DNA from: Methanooceanicella nereidis
GTDB taxonomy: Archaea > Halobacteriota > Methanocellia > Methanocellales > Methanocellaceae
Reading direction: 5' to 3'
NCBI RefSeq assembly: GCF_021023085.1
Contig: NZ_PGCK01000002.1
Span: forward strand, 310,001 to 374,000
DNA length: 64,000 bases
Positions 36,835 through 45,182 of the stretch are shown one piece after another (the stretch's first letter is position 1; every line of letters begins with the position of its first letter). The notes under the pieces were generated by a model. The model saw nothing but the letters and a program-made list of their open reading frames with translations, was not told the origin of the DNA and did no database searches. Made by a program: the position numbers and the translations under genes.

Positions 36835-37273
36835 CCCATACGATCAGGTTATAGTTTTCCGAGTAGCTTGTATCTCCGTCCAGGTAACTGATGGCCAGCG
36901 TAGCGTTCTCTATCTTCGTACTTGTCCCGTTCGCGGCAGGGACGCACCCTATCTCAACAAATGCTCCCCTGTACGCGTAAATATCAATGATGTCCGATAC
37001 AAACCTGTCGAAGGTCGAGTTGAACAAGTTTGTACGTTCCTGCGCGGTAGATATCGTAACATCTTCATTTGTCGATTTACAGAGAATGTATGCCTCTTTG
37101 ATGGATTCGCTTTTAAGCTCGCGGATGTCGTTTTTCGGGAAGTTCATTATCGACTCGGCAGACGAATGGCCAGTAAGCATTGCAGTATTTATTAAAAGCA
37201 TCAATACGATGAGACCGACAGCTATGACTATGCCGGATAGCAGTATCCACTGTGCGCTCTGATCCTTTGTCAT
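36827..37273 (-). CDS. Pilin-like small membrane protein
   Basis: 148 residues from ATG 37273, with GGTG 6 bases upstream. MTKDQSAQWILLSGIVIAVG leads into one hydrophobic helix (to about 33). The rest is helical and then beta, ending YNLIVWGA. The size and topology match the smallest subunits of archaeal pilin-like clusters. It begins just past the stop of the upstream gene. Confidence 0.68.
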   Translation of the reverse strand: MTKDQSAQWILLSGIVIAVGLIVLMLLINTAMLTGHSSAESIMNFPKNDIRELKSESIKEAYILCKSTNEDVTISTAQERTNLFNSTFDRFVSDIIDIYAYRGAFVEIGCVPAANGTSTKIENATLAISYLDGDTSYSENYNLIVWGA

Positions 37274-37274
37274 T

Positions 37275-37964
37275 TCAGGCACCAAGCCACCAGTCCCCCT
37301 TAAAATCAGAACTTATTATGCTTCCGTCACGAGCGTTGAAAATGATCTCGAAGTTTCGGGAATTGTCAAAAGGATCGGAATAGGTCAGCTCGTATCTACC
37401 GCCATCCGGTTCGGAGTAGAAATCGAAGGATACCAGATAATTACCCGTATCAGGCCGGCTTATTAAAAAAGACAGATTTTTCATGATAATAGAGCTGTCC
37501 TGCATTTCGGACTTATCCATGACATGAATGCCCGTTGAATAAGAACTGTGCTCTATGGCGCCGGTAACATTACCATACTCAACCGTGACGATCATAGCAT
37601 CTTTACCCTGAGCGAACATAACATGCCATTCGTAAGATAAACCGTCCATGCCCATATGGCCGGAACCGGCCTGAGAGATGCCGTATCCGGGATGCGACGA
37701 TAACCATTCCCGGACATCAGGATCAGCGTATGTAATATCCAGAGCATTATAAAGGGAAATACCGGTAAGGCCGTTGACAGAAGATACGTTTTGTTGGTAC
37801 TCGCCGACATTATCATTATTGCTCTTTATATCCGGTTTCCCGGAGAACACATCTCCGATCAAAGGTGAAAGATGATCTGGAATAACGACGCATAGCGCCA
37901 GGATCAATATCGATATTAGCGATAACGCTACAAATACGTATATGGTCATTGGATGGTCATTCAT
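37275..37964 (-). CDS. Exported protein of unknown function
   Basis: 229 residues; GGAGG 6 bases upstream fixes ATG 37964. One N-terminal membrane helix (MTIYVFVALSLISILILALCVV). The outside part has TYADPDVREWLSSHPGYG and a YELTYSDPFDNSRNFEI segment with paired beta strands, suggestive of a PepSY-like fold though not certain. It sits 11 bases after the VWA gene. Confidence 0.65.
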   Translation of the reverse strand: MNDHPMTIYVFVALSLISILILALCVVIPDHLSPLIGDVFSGKPDIKSNNDNVGEYQQNVSSVNGLTGISLYNALDITYADPDVREWLSSHPGYGISQAGSGHMGMDGLSYEWHVMFAQGKDAMIVTVEYGNVTGAIEHSSYSTGIHVMDKSEMQDSSIIMKNLSFLISRPDTGNYLVSFDFYSEPDGGRYELTYSDPFDNSRNFEIIFNARDGSIISSDFKGDWWLGA

Positions 37965-37975
37965 TATTTTCCTCC

Positions 37976-40900
37976 TTATTCCAGTATTATTTGACCTCTC
38001 ATGTCAGGACGGTTAACTACTATGAATGTGGAATCAGTGCTGTTACCGTCCGATGCGGATATTCTCAACAAATAATTACCAAAGGGAAGGTCCCGGACAT
38101 TCCAGTATTCCTTGAAAGGCGTATTATTATTGGACATATTACCCTGGAACCCGGTAGAAATGACGTTGAATATCCCCGTTGTATCCGGAGCGAAATCGAT
38201 CACCTGCGTATAGTTGCCGGTATCGTTATACCTTACAAGCCATACTACTTCTGTCAGGTCATTCCTGATCCGGGAATTATTACCCGGCGATATAATGGTG
38301 ATATTAATGATCCGGTCATCCGCGTTTAATCCGGCAGTAAGGTTATCGCTTGCATAGATCACCTCATACCCGATCTCGGAAGTGCCAATACTATCATCAG
38401 GCCTTAAAAAGCTTATCTGGCTGCCGTTGCCTATAGGATAAATGTATCCGCCTTTCTTGATCAAAAGCTGATATTTTACGCTCCATATCTCATTGACCCG
38501 AATGACTCCGGGGTTCCATTTTAACGTATAGGAAGAGTCGTTGAAAGTTATCGTCGGGTCTTTTTGGTATTTGGTACCATTTGTTGCCGTAACTATGGCA
38601 GACCCGGATACATATTCGGCATTATTTATCACCGTACCGTTGATCTCGGACCTTTCGCCCAAAAGGGTGAGTTCGCTGGACTGTGCTATAGTGTCATGCA
38701 TGTCGGTAGCGATAAACTTGAATCTCTCGGAAAGGTCGCTGCTGTTGGAAGCGCGATAATATTTACCCCCTGTGACGTTTGCAAGGTATGACAGTTGCTC
38801 CTCATCGCAGCCGCCGAAACCCACGGTATATAATATTATACCATTATCCCTGGCCCGTAAAGCCTGGGCGCGATCATTGTCGGGATAGTATGAATACCCG
38901 TCCGTCAGAAGAATGATAACTTTCTTAACATCATCGTTGGTAGTAGATAGCAGATGATCGATAGCCCGGGACAAACCAAGATGAGTATATGTCCCTCCGC
39001 CCAGTGACATTCCGTTTATACTTGATATTAGGCCGGAACGGTCTCCGGACATTGGCGTAAGAGGATATCTTAATTGTGAATTAGAGTTATAAGATACCAG
39101 TCCGACCCTGTCAAGGGGGGATACTGTTTCGACGAAATCCTTTGAGGCATCTTTGGCAGCTTTTATCCTTTTTGTGTTTAGCTCAACTGAGAGGAAGTAA
39201 GGAGATGGGGGCGCAATTGTGCCATTCTGGTAACGTGCGTAAAGCTGGTATGTCCCGAGAGGCATGTTCTTAGCGTCATTGACCACGTGAATGCGCTCGG
39301 TCAGGCCTGACGTGCAGGTGTAATTATTCCCATTGGGGTATTGTACGAGAAGGTCATAATAAGTGGTCTGAGACCCGCTAAGACCCTGATTATTATACCT
39401 CCATCCGCACATGAAATCGATGGATTTCGGCCTTTGGGTCATGGTATATTCTCCGATCTTATACCATTTTTTATCGTCAGGTATCCAGCCGGTCTTCGGC
39501 AATTCTCCCTGCCGGTCAAGGTCTGCATACCAGTCCATACTTGAGGAGGTATCGATGACTAGCATCGCATCGACCGGCTTTGGAGCCACTTTCCATCCGA
39601 TCCCGGTTATGTTTATCGTGACATTAACTGACTTATTCACTGCAGCTATGCGAGGTTCCACTTCAGTCGATACGCTAAGGAAAGAACGGTTCGTGTAGAT
39701 GATATTCGCGGTAGCCATCATCCCATTACTTTCCGCTTTTACGGTCGCTTCGCCGAAATAGAATGAGTTATTATCAAGAGTGAATACCGACCTGAACTCT
39801 CCGAACTGGTTTGTGGTACCGCTTGAAGGTTCCGAAATTAAGCCGTTACCGGTCGGCACTGTGAGCTCCACATATTGACCGGGCAGGGGATGATACCATT
39901 CGTCCGTGACTATAGCAGTTACGTTGGTCGCGTGAATATTTTTGAACGATTCATCGTTCAATACTTCAGAGCTGGCGACAACATTGGGTATAGCCCTTAA
40001 GTAGACTTTACAAGGCGGGCCTACGATATACTGGAGAGAAATAGATTTAGTCAGGTTGTTAATTGTCGAGACGTTTATCAATACTTCGCCAGGATAGCTT
40101 GAAGGGCTGGACGTTATCTCTGCGGTCCCGAATTTATTTGTCGGCACAGACCATACTTCACCGTAAGGATTGGAAAAATTGATCAATATGCCTGATGGAG
40201 CTCGGTTACCGAACTCATCCGATAATTGTGCCATGATCTTATAAGTCGATACACCATCAGCAAAGACCGGATCTGACGGGATAGTAAATACAGTCAGATT
40301 GGTCGGGCTGGAGCTCATTACCTGAAAAGTAGTCATCCTGAACAGGTCAAGATCCCTGACCTTACACATCACGTAATTGGTACCGATCGAGGTAGACGCG
40401 TTCAGAGTAACGGAGGCAACACCGGTGTCCGATACTACATAGTATGGTATGCTGTTGTTTTGTCCGGGCCTGTACAGGTAAAACTCATAATAAACCGGGA
40501 CTCCTGTAAAAATCGAGCCGCCGTTCGTCAGAGTCCCGGTTATTGTCACACTGGAGTTCGCCACTATTATTTCAGCTGACCTTTCAAGGGTCAAATCGCC
40601 ATCTACGAACCAGACCTGTGTCGAGTTAGATATTGTAACGGGAGAAGATTTAGTGCTTACCTGAATATTTTCAATATAAGAACTAGCGCCGGGCCCTGCG
40701 TTGAATGATAATGTACCGAACTCATCTGTCACACCTTCCAGATGGATACCCGAGCTTGTATCAACCCCTAAGACAGTGGATTTATTTCGATTTTGATATT
40801 TATCTTCGACTATGGCCGTTATCAGGGCGGTGGATATCCCGTTGGCCTGCACCAGCTTTCTTGAGTATGCCAGATATATGCTTTCCGGGTCAGATGCCTG

Positions 40901-41278
40901 GACAGGTATAGATCTTGTTAAGATATTATTAGAAACGTTTATCCTTAAATTGTGATCTTCAGCTTTAGTTGACGCAATGAATGAAAAAAGTGCGATACCG
41001 CTTGAGTCTGTGACGCAGGTCAGTATCTGTGTGCTTGAGTCGGGATATGTCACCTGAAGTTCCACATTTTTATCAGATAAAGGAATGCCGTTTTCAAGAA
41101 CACTTACTTTAACATCGACTGGTTCGGTAACGCGAGGGATCGAAGTAAGTATCTCTGTGTCTATACTGTAGCCCGTATCTGCTTTTACGACCGCAGGAAA
41201 TATTCCGGAAAATAGAATTGAAATTAAACAGACCACTATTATAAAACACATCACATGTTTCGAACGCTTGTATGACAA
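37976..41278 (-). CDS. Giant secreted Ig-like/von Willebrand A protein
   Basis: 1100 residues from TTG 41278, with AGGTG 7 bases upstream. A signal helix (about 9-33) is followed by a series of bacterial-Ig-like (invasin/Big_1 type) beta domains from about 35 to 560, recognisable by repeated GVSTYKI, VTDEFG and DEFGNRAPS-type turns. The VWA domain begins with the metal site DTSSSM (Asp576) and continues with LSRAIDHLL, ILLTDGYSY and YTVGFGGCDE. Further beta domains follow (about 790-1100). No C-terminal anchor is seen, so it must be held by other proteins, plausibly the pilin-like set downstream. An adhesin or complex tip is the best guess. Confidence 0.85.
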   Translation of the reverse strand: MSYKRSKHVMCFIIVVCLISILFSGIFPAVVKADTGYSIDTEILTSIPRVTEPVDVKVSVLENGIPLSDKNVELQVTYPDSSTQILTCVTDSSGIALFSFIASTKAEDHNLRINVSNNILTRSIPVQASDPESIYLAYSRKLVQANGISTALITAIVEDKYQNRNKSTVLGVDTSSGIHLEGVTDEFGTLSFNAGPGASSYIENIQVSTKSSPVTISNSTQVWFVDGDLTLERSAEIIVANSSVTITGTLTNGGSIFTGVPVYYEFYLYRPGQNNSIPYYVVSDTGVASVTLNASTSIGTNYVMCKVRDLDLFRMTTFQVMSSSPTNLTVFTIPSDPVFADGVSTYKIMAQLSDEFGNRAPSGILINFSNPYGEVWSVPTNKFGTAEITSSPSSYPGEVLINVSTINNLTKSISLQYIVGPPCKVYLRAIPNVVASSEVLNDESFKNIHATNVTAIVTDEWYHPLPGQYVELTVPTGNGLISEPSSGTTNQFGEFRSVFTLDNNSFYFGEATVKAESNGMMATANIIYTNRSFLSVSTEVEPRIAAVNKSVNVTINITGIGWKVAPKPVDAMLVIDTSSSMDWYADLDRQGELPKTGWIPDDKKWYKIGEYTMTQRPKSIDFMCGWRYNNQGLSGSQTTYYDLLVQYPNGNNYTCTSGLTERIHVVNDAKNMPLGTYQLYARYQNGTIAPPSPYFLSVELNTKRIKAAKDASKDFVETVSPLDRVGLVSYNSNSQLRYPLTPMSGDRSGLISSINGMSLGGGTYTHLGLSRAIDHLLSTTNDDVKKVIILLTDGYSYYPDNDRAQALRARDNGIILYTVGFGGCDEEQLSYLANVTGGKYYRASNSSDLSERFKFIATDMHDTIAQSSELTLLGERSEINGTVINNAEYVSGSAIVTATNGTKYQKDPTITFNDSSYTLKWNPGVIRVNEIWSVKYQLLIKKGGYIYPIGNGSQISFLRPDDSIGTSEIGYEVIYASDNLTAGLNADDRIINITIISPGNNSRIRNDLTEVVWLVRYNDTGNYTQVIDFAPDTTGIFNVISTGFQGNMSNNNTPFKEYWNVRDLPFGNYLLRISASDGNSTDSTFIVVNRPDMRGQIILE

Positions 41279-41504
41279 TCCCTTGCACCTACTATTTTAA
41301 AAGAAATTACTTATATATAAGTATTTTGTTTATGAAAAAAAGTTAATTAAATAACGTTTATTAAAATTTAAAATTGTTTTATTTGGTATTTATTGGTTTT
41401 ATTCAAAATTTTATAAAATAAATTGGAAAATTCGTTAAATCAAAATTCAATAAATGTTTTATACTCTCAGATAGACCCTGAATTTATAATGCGGAGACAG
41501 AACA

Positions 41505-42173
41505 ATGGGGCTGCTTGAAAGGATCTTTGGTGAAAAAGAGGGAGATGTGGTATCAACCGATATTAGCGGATTGTATGAACAAAGGATACAGGATATGGAA
41601 GAAAAAAGGACACTATCGGATAATAAGAAGCTACAAAAGGCGATAATGGATTATCAGGACCCGGAAAATACCGAAAAGAGAGAAATATTCGTTTTTGAGG
41701 AAGAGATCAATAATAACCCTGACTATTATCTCCCATATTACTGGTCAGCCACACATAAATTTAATAAGGGTAATTTCGAGCAGGCGAAGGAGATCCTTAT
41801 AAAAGGCATAGAGAAATGCAAGCTAAAAAGTGTTCTATGCAGGCGGCTTGCAGAGTTCTATTTTATGAAGGGTCACCTTGAAAATGCCTTATACTGGTTC
41901 TTTACAGCCCTCATGGCCAGCAGCTCTGATACGGATTTTCATTCATATTTCTACCTGGGCTATATCTTTGAAGCCCATGGAATGAAAGATGCTTCGCAAC
42001 TGGCTCGCAGAAAAGGCAGGGGCATCGCGTATAGATTATTTTATGACACGGCCGAGTATTCAAAAAGCAAAGCCGAGAAGATTAAGACTCATGCTGTTTC
42101 AATTAAAAATGAGAAGACGCTGAAAATGCTAAAAGACTTTTACAGATATGAAAAAAAGAACCTGTTTATATAG
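41505..42173 (+). CDS. TPR-like helical repeat protein
   Basis: 222 residues, MGLLERIFGEKEGD at the start. Helical repeats from about 60 to 170 show the TPR pattern (YYWSATHKFNKGNFEQAKEIL, RLAEFYFMKGHLENALYWFF, SYFYLGYIFEAHGMKDASQL). No signal or membrane segment. It is transcribed divergently from the exported-protein operon across a 226-base AT-rich spacer, so may share control with it. Confidence 0.72.
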   Translation: MGLLERIFGEKEGDVVSTDISGLYEQRIQDMEEKRTLSDNKKLQKAIMDYQDPENTEKREIFVFEEEINNNPDYYLPYYWSATHKFNKGNFEQAKEILIKGIEKCKLKSVLCRRLAEFYFMKGHLENALYWFFTALMASSSDTDFHSYFYLGYIFEAHGMKDASQLARRKGRGIAYRLFYDTAEYSKSKAEKIKTHAVSIKNEKTLKMLKDFYRYEKKNLFI

Positions 42174-42588
42174 AACCGGGAAATATGTAAGATCAATCTT
42201 ATTGTTCATTTAACAATAATCGACCAAATAAACTAAAAAATTAGCAAATAGAATATTTTGTATATTTTGACCTCTGACGTTGATCGATAATTAATTTACT
42301 TCATAAACATTTATAAAGATATTTAGGTTGAAACTGGAATTTAAAAAAAGAATTAATGATCTATGCATGTGTTCCACTTCGTTTTCCACGTATCCGTAAA
42401 AACAACTTTTAACCGGATTAGCCGGTATATGAGAATGATAACTGCAGGAGATCTGGTCATTAAAGAATATATGGATATTAACAGGCAAATAGTCAAGATG
42501 AATGAAAAAATTAATAATAAAATATTAATTGCGAAAAGCGAATCTTCGCGTAACCTTTGCTATTATGCGGCTCGAAATTATATATGTA

Positions 42589-42759
42589 CTAAAACCTTGG
42601 CTTCCTATGTTTCGGAAGACAATCCCGGCAATATACCGGCCTGCCTTCTGTCGGCTTGAAGGGCACTTCGCATTCTTTACCACAATCGGCACAAGTTGCC
42701 TTGTGCATTTCTTTTGGGCCTTCGAAACTTCTCCGGCCTCTAAATCCAGTGTCTCTCAT
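42589..42759 (-). CDS. CxxC-x17-CxxC zinc-ribbon small protein
   Basis: 56 residues, read by hand. MRDTGFRGRRSFEGPKEMHK is followed by TCADCGKECEVPF and VYCRDCLPKHRK. The two CxxC pairs (Cys23/26, Cys44/47) are exactly 17 residues apart, the spacing of the CxxC-x17-CxxC family common in methanogens. It should bind one zinc. It lies in the 823-base stretch 42174-42996 that otherwise holds no supported gene; a plus-strand frame across it was rejected. Confidence 0.85.
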   Translation of the reverse strand: MRDTGFRGRRSFEGPKEMHKATCADCGKECEVPFKPTEGRPVYCRDCLPKHRKPRF

Positions 42760-42996
42760 TTATATTACTCATACAGACATTATTCTGCAATTCGAGTAAG
42801 TAAGAACATTGTATATAAGTTATGCTTCATATTATCGAATTTATTTAAAATTTTACGGACTTCTATCGGAAAAGATAATAAAAATGATGCTAAACCGACC
42901 AGAGTTAGCTGATTATAAGTGTAAGGATTTTCATCCGTGCTCTCTGTATGCAGAATTAGAAGTTTTATGAATAATAGGAGTTTTCGATAATATATA

Positions 42997-43659
42997 TCAG
43001 GTATATGTTTCATTCCCGATAGTGACAGAGTCCACAAAAAAGACCTCGCACGATCCCATTCCCGAGTCGGTCCTTATCCTGCTTGTCTTTATCCACCGAA
43101 GGCCTCCGCCGGATGTCCAGTAAACGTCCACCAGATAACCGCCCATCGTTATCTGCCGGTCTCTAGCCAGAGATCCCAGCGCGCCGTTGACCGCATCGTT
43201 CGAAGGAATGATATGGGTATTCGATGAGTGTGACTGTATATAGCTCCCGCTTACCGGGCAACCGCCCATATAGCGATACTGGTATTTCCGGTCATACTGG
43301 TTATAAGTTATATAGCCGTCAACATCAGCGTCTTCAAGCTTACCCCATACCAGTACCATATCAATAGGGACGATCGATGACATCTCATCATGATAGATGC
43401 TCTTACTTTTGACTGTTGCCGTGATATTATATGTAGCTACAGGCTCTATCTCAAAATCGACCCCGTTGTAAGTCCTGCATATGGTCAGAATTGAACAGTA
43501 CTGTTGAAGCGGTTCCTCAAAGATCGTACCGCAGGGAGGGACTTCCGGATGCATGGATTCGTAGTTATTGAATGAAGAGTATATGCAATAGATGAGTCCG
43601 GACATGATTATTAAAAATAATGAGAAGAATAGGACCATCAACAGCTTTATTCTATCCAT
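42997..43659 (-). CDS. Exported protein of unknown function
   Basis: 220 residues. An N-terminal anchor (LLMVLFFSLFLIIMSGLIYC) precedes an outside domain with cysteines in PPCGTIF, QQYC, TICRTY, GGCPVSG and GSCEVFF, which may form disulfides. Repeated Tyr-rich strands (GYITYNQYDRKYQYRYMGG). No family recognised. Its style is like the exported proteins of the nearby operon. Confidence 0.65.
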   Translation of the reverse strand: MDRIKLLMVLFFSLFLIIMSGLIYCIYSSFNNYESMHPEVPPCGTIFEEPLQQYCSILTICRTYNGVDFEIEPVATYNITATVKSKSIYHDEMSSIVPIDMVLVWGKLEDADVDGYITYNQYDRKYQYRYMGGCPVSGSYIQSHSSNTHIIPSNDAVNGALGSLARDRQITMGGYLVDVYWTSGGGLRWIKTSRIRTDSGMGSCEVFFVDSVTIGNETYT

Positions 43660-43891
43660 ATCCTCATCCTTATGCAGAGGACATATAAAATATCTTATGT
43701 AGCGAATTTATTTTACAGCTATCGATAATTGGAATTAAATTCATTATTAAACGTTTAAAATAACATTGACGGCCATAGAATTGCATCTGGCTCCTGTATC
43801 GACTTATTTCTAAAAAACGGCAATAAAAAAAATAAGTCTGCAGGACAGGTTTACAAATCATACCATTTATTCGCCTGACTTAAATAGAATG

Positions 43892-45169
43892 TTAATATTT
43901 GCCATGACAACGTTTGAACTTAAGCCCGCTTCCGCACGGGCATGGATCGTTGCGCCCTATCTTTACATATGACCTTCGAGCCTGTTCGCCGGCAAGGATC
44001 TGCATGATCTCGGCGGGAGCCCTGTTCTGGCGGAGCAATTGTGCCATCATTTTCATAGGCCGGTCTATATGATCAAAGAATGACCTGTAACCGGCACACA
44101 GATAGTTCAATCCGGGCTCACCGTCCGGCGTGTTTATGATGCGGTCTTTGGGGCAGCCGCCATGACAGGCAAAACGCACTTCGCATTCGCGGCAATAAGC
44201 AGGCAATGTTTCCAGCTTGTCCCTTCCGAACCGGCTTTGCTTTAATGAGCCCGCTATTTCTGACATATGCATCTCTTTTATGTTACCAAGGAAATATTTC
44301 GGCTCTACAAAGTGATCGCACGAGTACATGTCACCGTTGTGCTCAAGAGCCATGGCCTCGCCGCATGTCGGAGAGAAAATGCAAAGCCCGGAAGGAACGC
44401 CCGCCCAGTTCGCAAGGGCTACGTCGAACGTCTGTACGAATACACGGCCTACATCCCTTCTTACCCACTCATCGAATATCGCTTTCAGGAAATTTCCGAA
44501 TTGTTCTGCCTTTACAGACCTGCCGGTGACATCTTGTCCTTCCTGGAATCCTGTTTCATTATCCCTTTCAACTATCGGTATGAACTGTATGAATTGAGCT
44601 CCGGCTTCATCGCGGAAGAACCGGTATACGTCGAGTGGATGATCTGCGTTTGAGGCATGAATGGTCGCAAGGATATTGAAGTCTACATCATACTTTTGAA
44701 GAAGCCGTAAGCCTCGCATCACCCTGTCAAAAGTAGGATTCCCGGACCTGTCGACGCGGTATGCGTCGTGTAGTTCGCGAGGGCCGTCTATACTGATACC
44801 GATGAGAAAGTTATTCTCTTTGAAAAATCTGCACCACTCGTCATCCAGTGTCGTTCCGTTCGTTTGCAGCGTGTTAATTATGGTCATGTCGGGTTTTTTA
44901 TGTTTTTTCTCGAGTTCGATGGACTTACGATAAAAATCGAGCCCCATCAAGGTCGGCTCTCCGCCCTGCCATGCCACATATACCTGTGGCACCTGATGCG
45001 ACTCGATCACCTGCCGTATGTATGTTTCCAGAAGCGCGTCATCCATTCGGAAACGGTTTCCGGGGTATAGCCTCTCCTTTGAGAGGAAGAAGCAATACCT
45101 GCATTGCAGGTTACATATCGATCCTGTAGGCTTTGCCAGTACATGGAAAGCGGCCGGTGTGCCTGTCAT
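43892..45169 (-). CDS. Anaerobic sulfatase-maturating radical SAM enzyme
   Basis: 425 residues. The radical SAM motif is CNLQCRYCFF (C-x3-C-x2-C), followed by YVAWQGGEPTLMG. The SPASM region carries CEVRFACHGGCPKDR and CAGYRSF for two auxiliary clusters. The C-terminus is a SEC-C-type zinc motif (GRNDPCPCGSGLKFKRCHG). anSME oxidises a Cys or Ser of a sulfatase to formylglycine without oxygen. It follows the sulfatase gene by 13 bases, so the two form one operon. Confidence 0.93.
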   Translation of the reverse strand: MTGTPAAFHVLAKPTGSICNLQCRYCFFLSKERLYPGNRFRMDDALLETYIRQVIESHQVPQVYVAWQGGEPTLMGLDFYRKSIELEKKHKKPDMTIINTLQTNGTTLDDEWCRFFKENNFLIGISIDGPRELHDAYRVDRSGNPTFDRVMRGLRLLQKYDVDFNILATIHASNADHPLDVYRFFRDEAGAQFIQFIPIVERDNETGFQEGQDVTGRSVKAEQFGNFLKAIFDEWVRRDVGRVFVQTFDVALANWAGVPSGLCIFSPTCGEAMALEHNGDMYSCDHFVEPKYFLGNIKEMHMSEIAGSLKQSRFGRDKLETLPAYCRECEVRFACHGGCPKDRIINTPDGEPGLNYLCAGYRSFFDHIDRPMKMMAQLLRQNRAPAEIMQILAGEQARRSYVKIGRNDPCPCGSGLKFKRCHGKY

Positions 45170-45182
45170 CTTATTATACTCT

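Noticed and set aside
42363-42659. 98-codon plus-strand frame
   Set aside because: Part of it looks possible (MITAGDLVIKEYMDIN), but it overlaps the well-supported zinc-ribbon gene on the other strand and has no good start signal.
42529-42912. 127-codon plus-strand frame
   Set aside because: Antisense to the zinc-ribbon gene across its whole length; composition unlike its neighbours.
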